Source of the DNA: Christensenella sp. | GTDB lineage: Bacteria; Bacillota; Clostridia; Christensenellales; CAG-917 | Direction: 5' to 3' | DNA length: 64,000 nt | NCBI GenBank assembly: GCA_022009775.1 | Contig: CP091723.1 | Coordinates: 310,001 to 374,000 of the forward strand | Shown: positions 48,962-59,500 of the stretch, piece by piece | How the letters are laid out: each line of letters opens with the position of its first letter | Numbering within the stretch: the stretch's first letter is position 1 | Program-made: the position numbers and the translations under genes | The notes under the pieces: generated by a model | Told to the model about the DNA's origin: nothing | The model's database searches: none | What the model saw: the letters and a program-made list of their open reading frames with translations, nothing else

Positions 48962-50071
48962 TTAGCGATCTTGATGAAGGGCGAAGTATGCCATGCGCGG
49001 ATCATCCGTCATAATGCAATCCGCACCGTTCTTTTGGAGCTTGACAACGTCGGCGGGATCGTTGATGGTCCAGTATTGGACGGCGATGCCGAGATGGTGG
49101 GCGTAGTCAATGAACGCTTTGGTGGAAAGATCGAAGAAGCCGTTGAATCCCATGGGGATTTGAAGGACTTCAAAGCCGAATTTTGCATTTTTTCTGCCAT
49201 AAAGGAAGGCATAATAGAAGTCGAGCACTTCGGTGATGCCGGCCGAGCGGACGACTTTTTGGTCGAAAGTGCCGTTTGCATTGCACTCATCGACGTACTT
49301 GGAGATTTCGCTCTGGAACGTGCCGAAAACGGTGCGGTTGACGATGTCGTATTTTTTCATCTCGGCATAGAGAATGTCCATAGCCTTTCTGCCGGGCTCG
49401 TCGCCGTCCTTGATCTCGATGACGTATCTCATAGACTTGTCAGTACGCGCGACATTTTCCACATAGTCGAGAATTTCGGTGAGAGTTGCGATTCGGACTT
49501 TTGAGAGATCCGCACCCTCTGCCCTATACGGATAGTTGCCGTTTTCGTCCTTGAAATTGTATCCGAAATTGAGTTGTTTGAGTTCGGCAAGAGTATAATC
49601 ACAGATTTTGCCCGTGCCGTCAGACGTGCGATCCACTTCGTGATCGTGCATAAGCACAAGTTGACCGTCCTTGGTGAGATGTAAGTCGAATTCGAGAATG
49701 TCAACGACATAGCCTTCTACTTTTGCGCTTTCCATGCACTGAATGAACGCCGCCATAGTTTCTTCGGGTTCTAGCACGCCGCCTGCGCGGTGAGCGGAAA
49801 GGAGCAAACCGCCCTCATCGTCAAAAGTTATGTACGGATTGTCTCCGCCGTAACTGTCCACCGACGGGACTCTTGAAAGCGAACCTGTGAGCGGAAGAAT
49901 AACCACGTTGAGAACAAGCACGAACAACAGCGCGCCGACAATGGACCAAGTAACCGCTTTTTGCACGGTTTTACGCTTTTTCATTGCTTGTTTGACTTCG
50001 GGGGAATCGATGAGCAAAACTTCAACGTCGTTTTGCGTTTGCTTGAAAAATTGATTACGTTTGGTTTTCAT
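48962..50071 (-). CDS. Membrane-anchored glycerophosphodiester phosphodiesterase
   Basis: The 369-residue protein has a cytoplasmic N-terminus, one membrane helix (AVTWSIVGALLFVLVLNVVILPLTG, ~39-63) and an outside GDPD domain: SAHRAGG and EFDLHLTKDGQLVLMHDHEVDRTSDGTG hold the catalytic His/Glu/Asp residues, and later CIMTDDPR. It likely cleaves glycerophosphodiesters or teichoic-acid-like polymers at the cell surface. The glycerol released could feed gldA/dak, which is inference. Confidence 0.9.
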   Translation of the reverse strand: MKTKRNQFFKQTQNDVEVLLIDSPEVKQAMKKRKTVQKAVTWSIVGALLFVLVLNVVILPLTGSLSRVPSVDSYGGDNPYITFDDEGGLLLSAHRAGGVLEPEETMAAFIQCMESAKVEGYVVDILEFDLHLTKDGQLVLMHDHEVDRTSDGTGKICDYTLAELKQLNFGYNFKDENGNYPYRAEGADLSKVRIATLTEILDYVENVARTDKSMRYVIEIKDGDEPGRKAMDILYAEMKKYDIVNRTVFGTFQSEISKYVDECNANGTFDQKVVRSAGITEVLDFYYAFLYGRKNAKFGFEVLQIPMGFNGFFDLSTKAFIDYAHHLGIAVQYWTINDPADVVKLQKNGADCIMTDDPRMAYFALHQDR

Positions 50072-50100
50072 TTTTCACCTTATCATTAAATAATGTATAG

Positions 50101-50129
50101 ATTATAGCACACAATTTTGATTCCGTAAA
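50101..50129 (-). promoter_or_regulatory. Promoter of the GDPD gene
   Basis: On the minus strand TTTACG (50124-50129), 17 bases, then TATAAT (50101-50106). The remaining ~250 bases to the next gene are AT-rich and hold only the metalloprotease terminator. Confidence 0.65.
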
Positions 50130-50338
50130 TGCTTATTCAAATTTTCATTGACAAATGTTCGATTGCACATATTTGAATATACGAATACGAGAATTCTCAA
50201 ATGCGCAATCGAAAAAACGAGAACACTTTGAAAAACTTGCAGCATATATTTCACAAAACGCTTTTGCGACATTTTTCAATCTTTCGTAAAAAATACGAGA
50301 ATTGCAAACAACACAAAACAATGCGGAAAAACGAAAAA

Positions 50339-50356
50339 CGGAGGCCGAAGTCTCCG
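50339..50356 (-). terminator. Terminator of the metalloprotease gene
   Basis: CGGAG and CTCCG form a short stem with an 8-base loop, followed in the minus direction by TTTTTC. Confidence 0.55.
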
Positions 50357-50384
50357 CTTGTTCATTTTCTTATTCACTCGCACA

Positions 50385-53005
50385 TTATGCCGTGAACGTA
50401 ATCGTTATCGTTGCACTCGTTTTTGAAACGCTGTCAATGCGAATGTCGAAGTTGACTTTTTTGTTGTCGTTTCTCGCATAGTTGGGGAACACGCTCAAAA
50501 GGCTGTCGCCTGCTTGCCACAAGTCAGTGGATTCCGCATAGCCTTCCGTGCTTGCGAATTTCTTTTCGCCGTCCGCTTCAACGAGTTTGATGAGCGCGGT
50601 GTCGCTGGCGGAATTGTTGTTGTCCGTGAAGGAACCGTAGTCATCGTTGTACGGCGTTTTGATGCTTGACGAAACGTGATAAATTCTCACTCCGTACTCC
50701 GCGCCCACTTTGGTTGTTGAGTCATAATACAACAGCGAGTTCTGCTGGCTTGCGCCGAGTGAGTTAAGTCCCGTGTTTGCGTATAAGTCGATGAGCAAGT
50801 ATTCGCTGAAATACGTGCCGTCATAGTCGAGCAACACCATAAGGAATTGACCGCTCGATTCAAAGGCGTTGATTGTGACGGTTTGCGTCGTCGTAATGAC
50901 AGTGGGATCAACCCAGCCGAGAATGAGTTTGGAATAGGCATTGTGATCGCCGACGTTGTAGTCCATCATATCCGCACCGCCAAGACCTTCGCCCGGAGCC
51001 TTTTGCATCTTCATAATCATAGTAGTCGTCAAGGCCGAGCAAGTGTCCCGTCTCGTGAATGTAGGTCTCCGCCATGATTTTGAGCCCTTTATACGGAGTG
51101 TATCCTTCTTGTCCAAGATACGTATCGTTGCTGTTGCCGGTGTGCTCGTCCATAAAGTCGATGCCCGCAAAGAGATAATATCCCACTTCCAAGCCGTCGT
51201 ATTTTTTGCGTTTCGGTGGGATACGTGGTGACGTACGCCCAATAAATCGAGTCCGCATTTGCCTCGCTATCATAAGTGACGGGAGCGGAATAGATGAGAT
51301 ACACCGCGTCGATGATGCCGTCATTGTCCGTGTCGTACTTTGTCAAATCGAGCGATCGCTCATAATAGGCAAGCGCAAGTTCGAGCAAGAGAATGTCGCC
51401 CGTCTTGGTGATTGTTTCGCCGTCCACGGTGATTTTGCTCGAATAGTCTTCATAATATTTGTAGTTTTTATCGGTGACAAACGGCTTTTGCACGTCAAAA
51501 GTCATGTCGAGTTTGCCATAGGAGGATTTTTTGTAGTAGGAATTTACGCTTTCCCAACCAGTATCCGCGCTTGTGCCGTTGAACGCTTTGCCAAGCCTGT
51601 CCATTTGCTCATCGCTGATAGGTTTGTCCGAAAACTGCACGGGGATGACCAAAAGGTTGTATGCGCCGGTTGACGGAATGGGCAACGGATTGCCGATTCT
51701 TTCCTTCTCAAAGTATCTCTTCATTTGCTCGCGAAGAGTGCTCTTGTCAACTTTTGCGGGATCGTATTGTTGAGACGGCATAGTTTCCGTCGGTGTGGGA
51801 GCAGGAGTGTCTCCGCCCTCACCGCCGCACTCGATCTCAACGGAGAATATGTACATGGATTTTTCAGATGCAGTCGGAGAAAGCGTAATTTTCAATACGC
51901 CGTCAACTCCGCTTTGCGTTCCGAAAATCACAGTCGTAAGTTCTTTAAAATTCGTATATTTTACGACGTTAACAGTTGTGTTTCCGCCCGATGTAAATTT
52001 GGTCGTTCCTACAGAAACAGAAACATTCATGCCGGTATCGCAATTTGTTATTAAACAAAGCGTAACTTTTGTCACGTTTGAAAGGCTGGTATCAGTCGTA
52101 ATCTCGACTTCACCATTCTTTTGCATAAATTGCACACCACGTTCATTAGTAAAGCCATTTGGTTTAGAATTTGCCGAGAATTCGATACCGCTTTCGTTTG
52201 TAAACTTATAATCGGTAAATTCAGCCTTGTACGTTCCCGTTTCGGTGCTTCCGCCACCGATGACAAGCTCGTCCAAATCTATGGAAACCGTGCCGAATCC
52301 ATAAAAACTCAGAACGTATTTACATTGCATTGTTCCGAACGAATTAGTAATATGAGATTCAATAATCAGTCTACTAACATTGTCGTTTTCAACAATCAAT
52401 GTGACATTGTCAAAAACTTCGTCTTCAGATGCAACTATGATGTCATTTGCAACGCTACTGGCATCAACTGCAGTATATTTGTTATACTTATTTTGTATTT
52501 CTTCTGATGTCGGAGTTCCACTCGTTGCAACGACAAACTCTTTGCCAACCACTCCGCCAATACTAATAGAATTATAGTAATAGGATGCATTGTCAAAGCC
52601 ATCATCGTTTTCCGAATACTTTTTATATGTACCATCACCATTGTCTTCGTAATAGTACATGTTATACTCGGAGTCATACTCGATATAATCTTGTTGTGTA
52701 TCACTTGTATATTTCGAATACTTAAATATCTCGGTCAACCCATCAATCTCATATTGATATGTAGCATTTGGTGTCGTTAGATCTTCAAAATACTCATCAT
52801 AATCAATCTTGAAATTCCAAGTAGTATCATTTTCGTATTTTGAAAAAAGTGTGTTCAAATCGTAATCGTAATACGAAGCGGGTTGTTCTCCGCCACCGCC
52901 TTGGTTGCCACCGGTAGTATCCCCCGGTTTTTCACCGCATGCAACAAGCATGCACAGCGTAAGCGCAAACACAAGAACGGTCAAAATAAACTTGTTCTTT
53001 TTCAT
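50385..53005 (-). CDS. M6-type metalloprotease lipoprotein (two frame breaks)
   Basis: The ~873-residue lipoprotein starts MKKNKFILTVLVFALTLCMLVAC with an anchor Cys near residue 23. The first half is Tyr/Asp-rich and then beta-sandwich-like (CBM-like, unassigned). The protease domain (VIPVQFSDKPISDEQMDRL ... YDTDNDGIIDAVYLIYSAP ... AETYIHETGHLLGLDDYYDY) is of the immune inhibitor A/M6 type with HETGH as the zinc motif. The frame breaks at A6 51202-51207 and A4 51001-51004 (one extra base each); corrected, it reads QKYDGLEVGYYLFAG and YEDAKAPGEGLGGADMMDYN. It probably digests host or dietary protein outside the cell. Confidence 0.8.
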
Positions 53006-53213
53006 AAGTGTTACTCCATGGTAATCTATTGTAAATATTATACAATATACGCGTGCGATTTGCAAAGATTTTATAAAAAAACAAACTGTATTATATTAAG
53101 ACACATGTGCAAATGTATACACATGTGTCAATCAACATTTTCACAAATCCTCAGGCATAGACTGCCGCTTGCGCTCAATCGCAATGCGCCTACTCTATCA
53201 AATCTATCCGTTT

Positions 53214-53549
53214 GACTGCTGATGAAGACAAGGAAAGACGATGAGAGCACGATGTATTCTCAATCGTCGCGCGATGTCGCCGGCAGCTCCGCACGGTTTT
53301 TGCAAAAACCGTGCTTTTTATATTCTTGTCGCCCACGGCCAACAAGAATATGAAAAACAGTGTGCCTTCTGAACTATTTACTTGACGATACTTTGATTCA
53401 CCGCTGCTGATGAAGACGAACGTAGACAGAGAAAAGCACGTAGTATTTTTATTTGCAGTAGCGCAGGCGCCAGCAGCTCCGCACGGTTTTAGCAAAAACC
53501 GTGCTTTTTATATTCTTGTCGCCCACGGGCAACAAGAATATAAAAAAAA
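53214..53549. repeat. Two tandem units beside tRNA-Thr with tRNA-like ends
   Basis: Units 53214-53358 and 53403-53549 share a near-identical 70-base half (GCACGG hairpin and an ATATTCTTGT hairpin) at a 190-base period. The second unit begins GCTGCTGA and ends CAGCAGC, the same seven acceptor-stem pairs as tRNA-Thr, spaced 75 bases apart, but the interior is unrelated. The gap 53006-53213 shows nothing else. Confidence 0.55.
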
Positions 53550-53574
53550 CAGTGTTTCTTCTGAAACACTGTTT
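53546..53574 (-). terminator. Terminator of the tRNA-Thr transcript
   Basis: AACAGTGTTTC pairs with GAAACACTGTT over TTCT, with a T-run in the minus direction. Confidence 0.7.
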
Positions 53575-53650
53575 TGGAGCTGCTGACCAGACTTGAACTG
53601 GTGACCTCATCCTTACCAAGGATGTGCTCTACCACCTGAGCCACAGCAGC
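53575..53650 (-). tRNA. tRNA-Thr (GGT)
   Basis: Minus-strand cloverleaf with acceptor GCTGCTG/CAGCAGC, anticodon loop TTGGTAA giving GGT, T-arm GTTCAAG and encoded CCA. Confidence 0.92.
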
Positions 53651-53654
53651 AATT

Positions 53655-53743
53655 TGGCGGAAGCGAAGGGATTCGAACCCCTGTGGGCTTGCACCCAAAC
53701 GGTTTTCAAGACCGCCTCGTTATGACCACTTCGATACGCTTCC
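53655..53743 (-). tRNA. tRNA-Ser (TGA)
   Basis: Class II tRNA on the minus strand with acceptor GGAAGCG/CGCTTCC, anticodon loop CTTGAAA giving TGA, a long variable arm, T-arm GTTCGAATC and encoded CCA. Confidence 0.92.
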
Positions 53744-53853
53744 ACAACGCAATCGATCTTTCGTTCGATATCAAGCCTAATCATTATAGCAAGACAAACG
53801 AGTTGTGTCAAACATTGCGTGCGATTTTGCTAAAATTTATAAATTATTTTCTT

Positions 53854-54522
53854 TTATTTAATCGGATCTATGCCGCAAGATACGAAAGAAACGCCTTTCA
53901 TGCCGCTGATCTTACCTTCGGTCTTTTGCTCCACAACGGTGAGTTTCGGGCAATCTACAAAGGCGTATGGCTCGATCGTACAAGTGTTTGCAATGTAGAA
54001 AACGACTTTTTGGAGATTGGCAAGTCCCGAGAACGCGCCCGTCTCGATTTTTGTCACGCCGCTTGGAATATACACGTTGACAGGCAATTGTTTGAGCGTC
54101 ACGTCCATAAAAATGCGGTTGGTGATGATTTTTGTCGTGTACACGTCATAGTCTACACCTGCGACCAAATCGGCAAGCTCGTCTTTGACATACAACCGTG
54201 TGCCGTCCTTTTTCACCCAAAACACTTCGGGGATATACACGTCTGCAAGGTTTAGCCCTGCCGCTTGCGCGCCGTCGGCATAGAAGGTGGTGATTGCCGC
54301 ATATTTGATATTACCTTCGGTTATCGTTTCAAAATTGAAATACTTTGCCCACACATAGCCTTCGTTTGCGTTGACGGATGGCGAAACCGTTGTCGTGCCT
54401 TCACCGCTGACGCTGCCTTCGGGGGACGTCCAAACCGCATAGGAAACTCCCGTGGCGGTCATAGCCACGATGAAAAGCACGATTGACGCGATTGCAAGCG
54501 CAAGTCTGTATTTTCTGTGCAT
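53854..54522 (-). CDS. Exported protein with SipW-like signal and an LRR_5-like segment
   Basis: GGAGAG lies before the ATG at 54522. MHRKYRLALAIASIVLFIVAMTATGVSYAVWTS is a long hydrophobic signal whose end (SYAVWTS) resembles SipW-processed proteins. The C-terminal part (VYIPSGVTKIETGAFSGLANLQKVVF) looks like one or two BspA-type leucine-rich repeats. It is the last of four genes in a minus-strand unit, 9 bases after the previous stop. No enzyme motif is seen. Confidence 0.6.
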   Translation of the reverse strand: MHRKYRLALAIASIVLFIVAMTATGVSYAVWTSPEGSVSGEGTTTVSPSVNANEGYVWAKYFNFETITEGNIKYAAITTFYADGAQAAGLNLADVYIPEVFWVKKDGTRLYVKDELADLVAGVDYDVYTTKIITNRIFMDVTLKQLPVNVYIPSGVTKIETGAFSGLANLQKVVFYIANTCTIEPYAFVDCPKLTVVEQKTEGKISGMKGVSFVSCGIDPIK

Positions 54523-54531
54523 TTTCTCTCC

Positions 54532-55365
54532 TTATGCCGTTGCAACCGGCAAGTCCCTGACGGTCTTGTCCACGTCCATTTTCAAGACGAAATTGAAGAA
54601 CACGCTCGTGTACAACAATTCCACATTCACTTCTTCGTCCACTTGATTGAAATATATCGTGGCGCGCACGTAATAGGTTTCACCGGGCATCACGAGAAGA
54701 TACAAGTCATACCCCGGCTCGCCGTTTTCAAGAGACGGTTGATTGCAATAAATCTTGTCCGTGCCCGAAAGTTTTTTTGGATCCACACCCGTCATATCGA
54801 TAGGCGTAATGGTGTATGCGTCGCCGTTTTTGACAACGGACACCATATCGAGCTCCACGTTGAAAGCCCCTTTGACATCCTTGTTCGTGCCGGTCACGAC
54901 TAGTTTGCCGTCCTGCTCCGTCTTGATGAGATTTGCCTCGGTGGACGCAAAATTCAAGTTGACTTGCAGCGACTTTCTTCCATCGATTTCCACACCTTCG
55001 GCATTTGAATCGGGCGCTCCGACAAAGTTGATGGGGAAGTACACAACGGCGGTCTTTGCCGTGGTGCGCACGTTTGCCGTGCTTGTTTCTAGTAGAGCCT
55101 TGCCCGATGGCGCGACACCGCCTTGCGCGAGATAGCCCTTCTCCACCACCGCAGGCCAAATGCTAACGTCACTCGATCCGCCCACATTGGTGTCAATGGC
55201 TATCGTTGCGGACTCTTTCAAAGTCGTCGAGCCAATGATAAAACCGTCTTGCTTTGAGCTTGAGACGTTTGAAAACCATGCGGCTGTTACGCTGACCACC
55301 GTGACGATGAAAGCCAGTGCCATAACAATCGACGATATGATGAGTGTGCGCTTTGTTTTGTTCAT
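54532..55365 (-). CDS. Exported SipW-type protein (277 aa)
   Basis: The signal ends VSVTAAWFSN, close to the TxAxFxD/N pattern of SipW-dependent proteins such as TasA and CalY. The mature ~240 residues are beta-rich (LQVNLNFASTEANLI, ETYYVRATIYFNQVDEEVNVELLYTSVFFNF). It starts one base after the stop of the preceding gene, so translation is coupled. A TasA/CalY-like fibre-forming role is possible but unproven. Confidence 0.65.
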   Translation of the reverse strand: MNKTKRTLIISSIVMALAFIVTVVSVTAAWFSNVSSSKQDGFIIGSTTLKESATIAIDTNVGGSSDVSIWPAVVEKGYLAQGGVAPSGKALLETSTANVRTTAKTAVVYFPINFVGAPDSNAEGVEIDGRKSLQVNLNFASTEANLIKTEQDGKLVVTGTNKDVKGAFNVELDMVSVVKNGDAYTITPIDMTGVDPKKLSGTDKIYCNQPSLENGEPGYDLYLLVMPGETYYVRATIYFNQVDEEVNVELLYTSVFFNFVLKMDVDKTVRDLPVATA

Positions 55366-55366
55366 T

Positions 55367-56397
55367 TTATCCGTTTAGATCCGTTGTTTCGTTGAGTTTG
55401 ATGACGTTGATGATTGCCGAGAATTCAAACGTGCAGCCCGAATATCCCATGCTTGCGTAGTACATTTGATCGATGCGGCCGCCGGTTGCCTTGTTGACGT
55501 TTTCGCCGTACAAGTCGGAAACCTTGGTGGTGTCGCAATCTTTTGCGAAATACTGCATCCAGAACAGTTTTTCGGGCGCAAACACCACGTAGAAGTCAAA
55601 AAGTTGCGACGTGTCGGTGCTGCCCGTGCCGAGCGATGCGCCTTGCGTTTGGAAATCCACGATATCCGTGCCGTCAACGTTTTTTATGCTGTACTTATCG
55701 ATTGACACTCCGTCAACCGTTGCCGAGCCGTTGACTTTTGCCACCTTGCCGTCCTTGAATTCGAGTTTGCCGTACGGAGTGTACCAAACGTCGCTGTCTT
55801 TGGGATCGAGATGTTCGACATGCACTTTTTGTCGGTGTCAACTGTGTGATTGCCGCTTATTCTGCTGCCGCGCGGAGTGAAAAACCACGTGAACGCATAC
55901 GGTATCTCGGCAATCGGGCTGTTGCCTTCCGCCTCGCCATAAGTCTTTTTGGGAATTACAACGGGGTTGCCGTCCACTTCGACGACGTTGCCATTCTCGT
56001 CCTTTTGTACCTGATAGATCTTTGCGCCGTCAAATGACATGCGGAAATCCACCTTTTTGCCGAGCGTGTCAAGCGACACCGCGTTGACAAAATAGTATGC
56101 CCTGTCGTTTTGCAAAAGCGTGTTTTCGCCGGCTTTTGCCTTTGACATGAGATAGCCGTCCTTGGTGAGCGCGGTCTGCCCCATGTATTCGAGATTGTTA
56201 CAAAGCTCGTTTTGTCTTGCAAACGAGATTCTGTACGCTTCCGCCGTGGACATGGTGATAGATTCGATCGTCACCTTGTCCGCATCCGTAAACCACGCAA
56301 AAGACATGCCGACCATAACCATGGTGACAATCATGATGAGAATGGGGATGGCGATGCCAAACACCAGTTTCAAAATGCTTTTGCGAGAAGCGTCCAT
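55367..56397 (-). CDS. Exported SipW-type protein (frame broken)
   Basis: MDASRKSILKLVFGIAIPILIMIVTMVMVGMSFAWFTDADKVTIESITMSTAEAYRISFARQNELC shows a long signal ending SFAWFTD, the clearest SipW-like motif of the three. The frame breaks at the T5 run 55826-55830; adding one base gives NHTVDTDKKVHVEHLDP and a protein of about 344 residues, beta-rich throughout. It is the first of the three small genes, 124 bases after the giant surface protein. Confidence 0.65.
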
Positions 56398-56521
56398 ATC
56401 CTTCCTTTGTGTTGCGCGCGCCGCGCGCCGTATTCGGTTATATTATATTATAATATAAATATATACAATACAGCGAGCGGTTTTATTTGATTTTTCGCAC
56501 AATTTGTTTATTTTTCTTTTT

Positions 56522-59500
56522 TTATTCGTTCACAATCGTTGCTTTTGTGACGTCCGCAAACGACGCATTCAGCCAATCCGTTGGGATAGAATGTCCGTTT
56601 TGATAGATTGTTCCGTAGAACGCGCCGCCAAACGATTGCGCTTCGTAACTTGTAAAATCAACCATCAAAACAAACGTTGCAAAGCGAAGTTGTCTCAAAA
56701 GCGCAACGTTTTGTTTGTTTGCAATCACGATTGCGTCATCCTTGCTTGTGCCGTGTTTTTCACCCACAAGCCAGCTTTTTTTGCTTATCGTATACGTTCT
56801 TGCACCGTTGATATCACCGCTTTCTGTTGCCGTGGTTTCGGAGAGCGAATACATGAGCAAATACACGTCAACGACGTCTCTTAGTCTCATGCTTTGGCGC
56901 GGATTTGAGTTGTTATCCACATCAAGTTTTGAGAGCAACACGTCGTCTATAACGTCATACTCGCCCTTTGTGTTGGGGGTTTCGCCTGCGTAATAATACT
57001 TGTTGTCTTTGCCGTATCCGCTTGTCGAGCCGCCCATCAATTCCTCATAGGACTTTGCCGTGCCGTTGCCGCCTGCATAGGCTATCTTTCCGTTGCCGTC
57101 CTTGCTCCAAACCGCATTGGCAAGATATGTCGAGTCAGTCACCGTTCCGCCGTTTGCGATAGGTGCGACAGTGCTGGATGCGTCCACTTGCATGAGCGAC
57201 ACAACGCTTGAAAGCGTACCCGACAAACTGCCCACAACGCCTGCTACACTGCCGCCGTTTGCGGTGATAGTTCCGAGAACGATCGCCTTTTCGACCTTTC
57301 TTGCACTCTTGCCGAAAAGTCCGCCGACGTTGCCGCTGCCGCTTACGGTGATAGAGCCGTGGAAGGACACGTTGGTCACGTCGCTGCTTGCTTCGCCTGC
57401 AAGAATCTCGCCTGCGATGCCGCCCACGTTGCCGCCGTTTGCGCTGATTGTAACGTTTCTAAGATGCAAGCCACTCACCGAGCCGTTGCCGATCTTGTCA
57501 AACATACCGACGTTTTGCGTTACGCCGCCAAAGCCGTAGATATTGAGATATTCAATGACGTAGCCGTTGCCGTTGTACGTGCCGCCAAATCCGTCACCCA
57601 TTGACTCAAACACGCTTCCGAAAGCCGTCAACACGTTGCCAACGCTCGGTTTAAGGAAGTTGGTGATATACTCGCCACCCTTGCCCCACGTGTGTTGCGT
57701 TGGGATTGCAGTGCCGTCTTCGCCAAACGTGTACGTTGTGAAGAAGTTGTTGAGAATCTCTATATCCGCCTGTTTCACGATGCCCGTGAAGTCCGCCGTT
57801 TGCCTATATGACGTGTATGCGGGCTTGGTGGTGGTTTGAGTTGTCTTGTAGTAACCCCAAGAATTTTTCTCGTATTCGTTCAAGAACACTGTCACGTTTT
57901 CTTTTTGTTCGATATACGCAAAGTATTCGTCCCAACTGTTACAGTTTTCGGGAGCGTCTGCGGGTTTGTTGCTTTCGCCGAACGCGCCCGTGCCGTACAC
58001 ATCGTTGGTCACGATAGACACCCACTCCGAGCCTGCCGAAACGATGGGCGTAAAGTCGGGTGAATCGGCATGTTGCGACGCATACCAATAGTACGATGCG
58101 ATCATAAGGCTTGCAATCGAGCCGACTTCAAAATCGGTCTTGTCAACGAAATAACCGATGGTGAGTATGGGCTGGTTGCTCATGTTGTAGTTGTGCTCCA
58201 TGCCCTTCTCGCCCGACACTTGAGCGGACAATTGCTTGCTGCCCATGCGACCGCGAATGACCGTATACTTGTTGTAGGTCTTCATAGTGCCGCTTTCGCC
58301 GTTCTCGTACATCCAGCCGTTGAGCACCGTGACCGTTGTTCCATCAGGAGTCTTGGTGGCTTCAACCGGTTTCCAATCGGTGTTGTAGGTGTTGTCGGAG
58401 TTTGCATAGCTCTGCGACGTGTTGGTGTATTCCACCTTGAACGACTTGACGGTAATCTCGATGTTGATGTTGCCTGCATTTGCGGGGCGTTTATCCTTGT
58501 TTTGCTCGTCACGAGAGTCGTACACCGTGACGGATTGTGTCGCATTGCCCACGGTGCCACTGTACGCATCGGTGCCGTTTGTCACCTTAAAGGTGTAGTT
58601 TTGTGCACATTCGCCGCTTATCGAGAACACGAGCGTCTTGAACAGTTTATTTGTGACAGTGCCTTTGTGATACACTTTGTTTTCGTCCACGTATACAAAG
58701 TTGACGTACGAGTCAAATTCGCCACGCTTTGCGTCCGCTTCCTTGTACACTGCGCTTATCGTCACAGTTCCGTTCTGTTCTGCCGACGGGAAACCGTCCA
58801 CGACAAAGCCTTCGCCCGAGCGATAAACCGCGCTGCGTGCGCTTGTTCCGCTCGAATACATTGCTCCTTTCTCGCCGCCGTACCACGTTGCGCCGTTATA
58901 CACTCTTGTCGCCTTGCCGCTACGCAACTTGTCCAGCTTGACTTCAAGCTCTTTCGGCGTAATCGAGCCGACCTTTGCAATCTCAAACGTATCTGCTCCA
59001 ACGTATGCAAAGTCGCCGCTCGTATCGTTACATTTCACGGTCACTTTCACGGTCTTTTCATTGCCCACGTTTTTATCAAGATACACACCTGTTATCTTGA
59101 AACTGCTTTGCTGCAATGTCGCCGCTGTATTGCTGACAACTCTGAACGTGAGATCGGAAACGTTTGCCGACACCGTTGCGTCATATTCTTTGATTACGAC
59201 ACCTGATGTATATTCCAAACGCAAACTTGCCGCAACGATATTGTACGTTCCGTCATTTTCTGCCGTATCCACAATAAGTTCGTAGTTTTCTGCAACGGAA
59301 TCGCTACCGTCGGAGTTTTTCCCTGTCACTCTGTCGATAGCTGCCGTCATCGCGAACGGAATATCCTTGACGTGTACTTTTCCGCCGCCAAGCGTCAAAT
59401 GTATGACGTCGCCACCCGCATAACCTTTGATTTGCGCCGAAGAAACGTCACAACTCGTGAGTTTGACTTGTCCGCCGCCTTCCGCACTTGCAAGCGTAAT

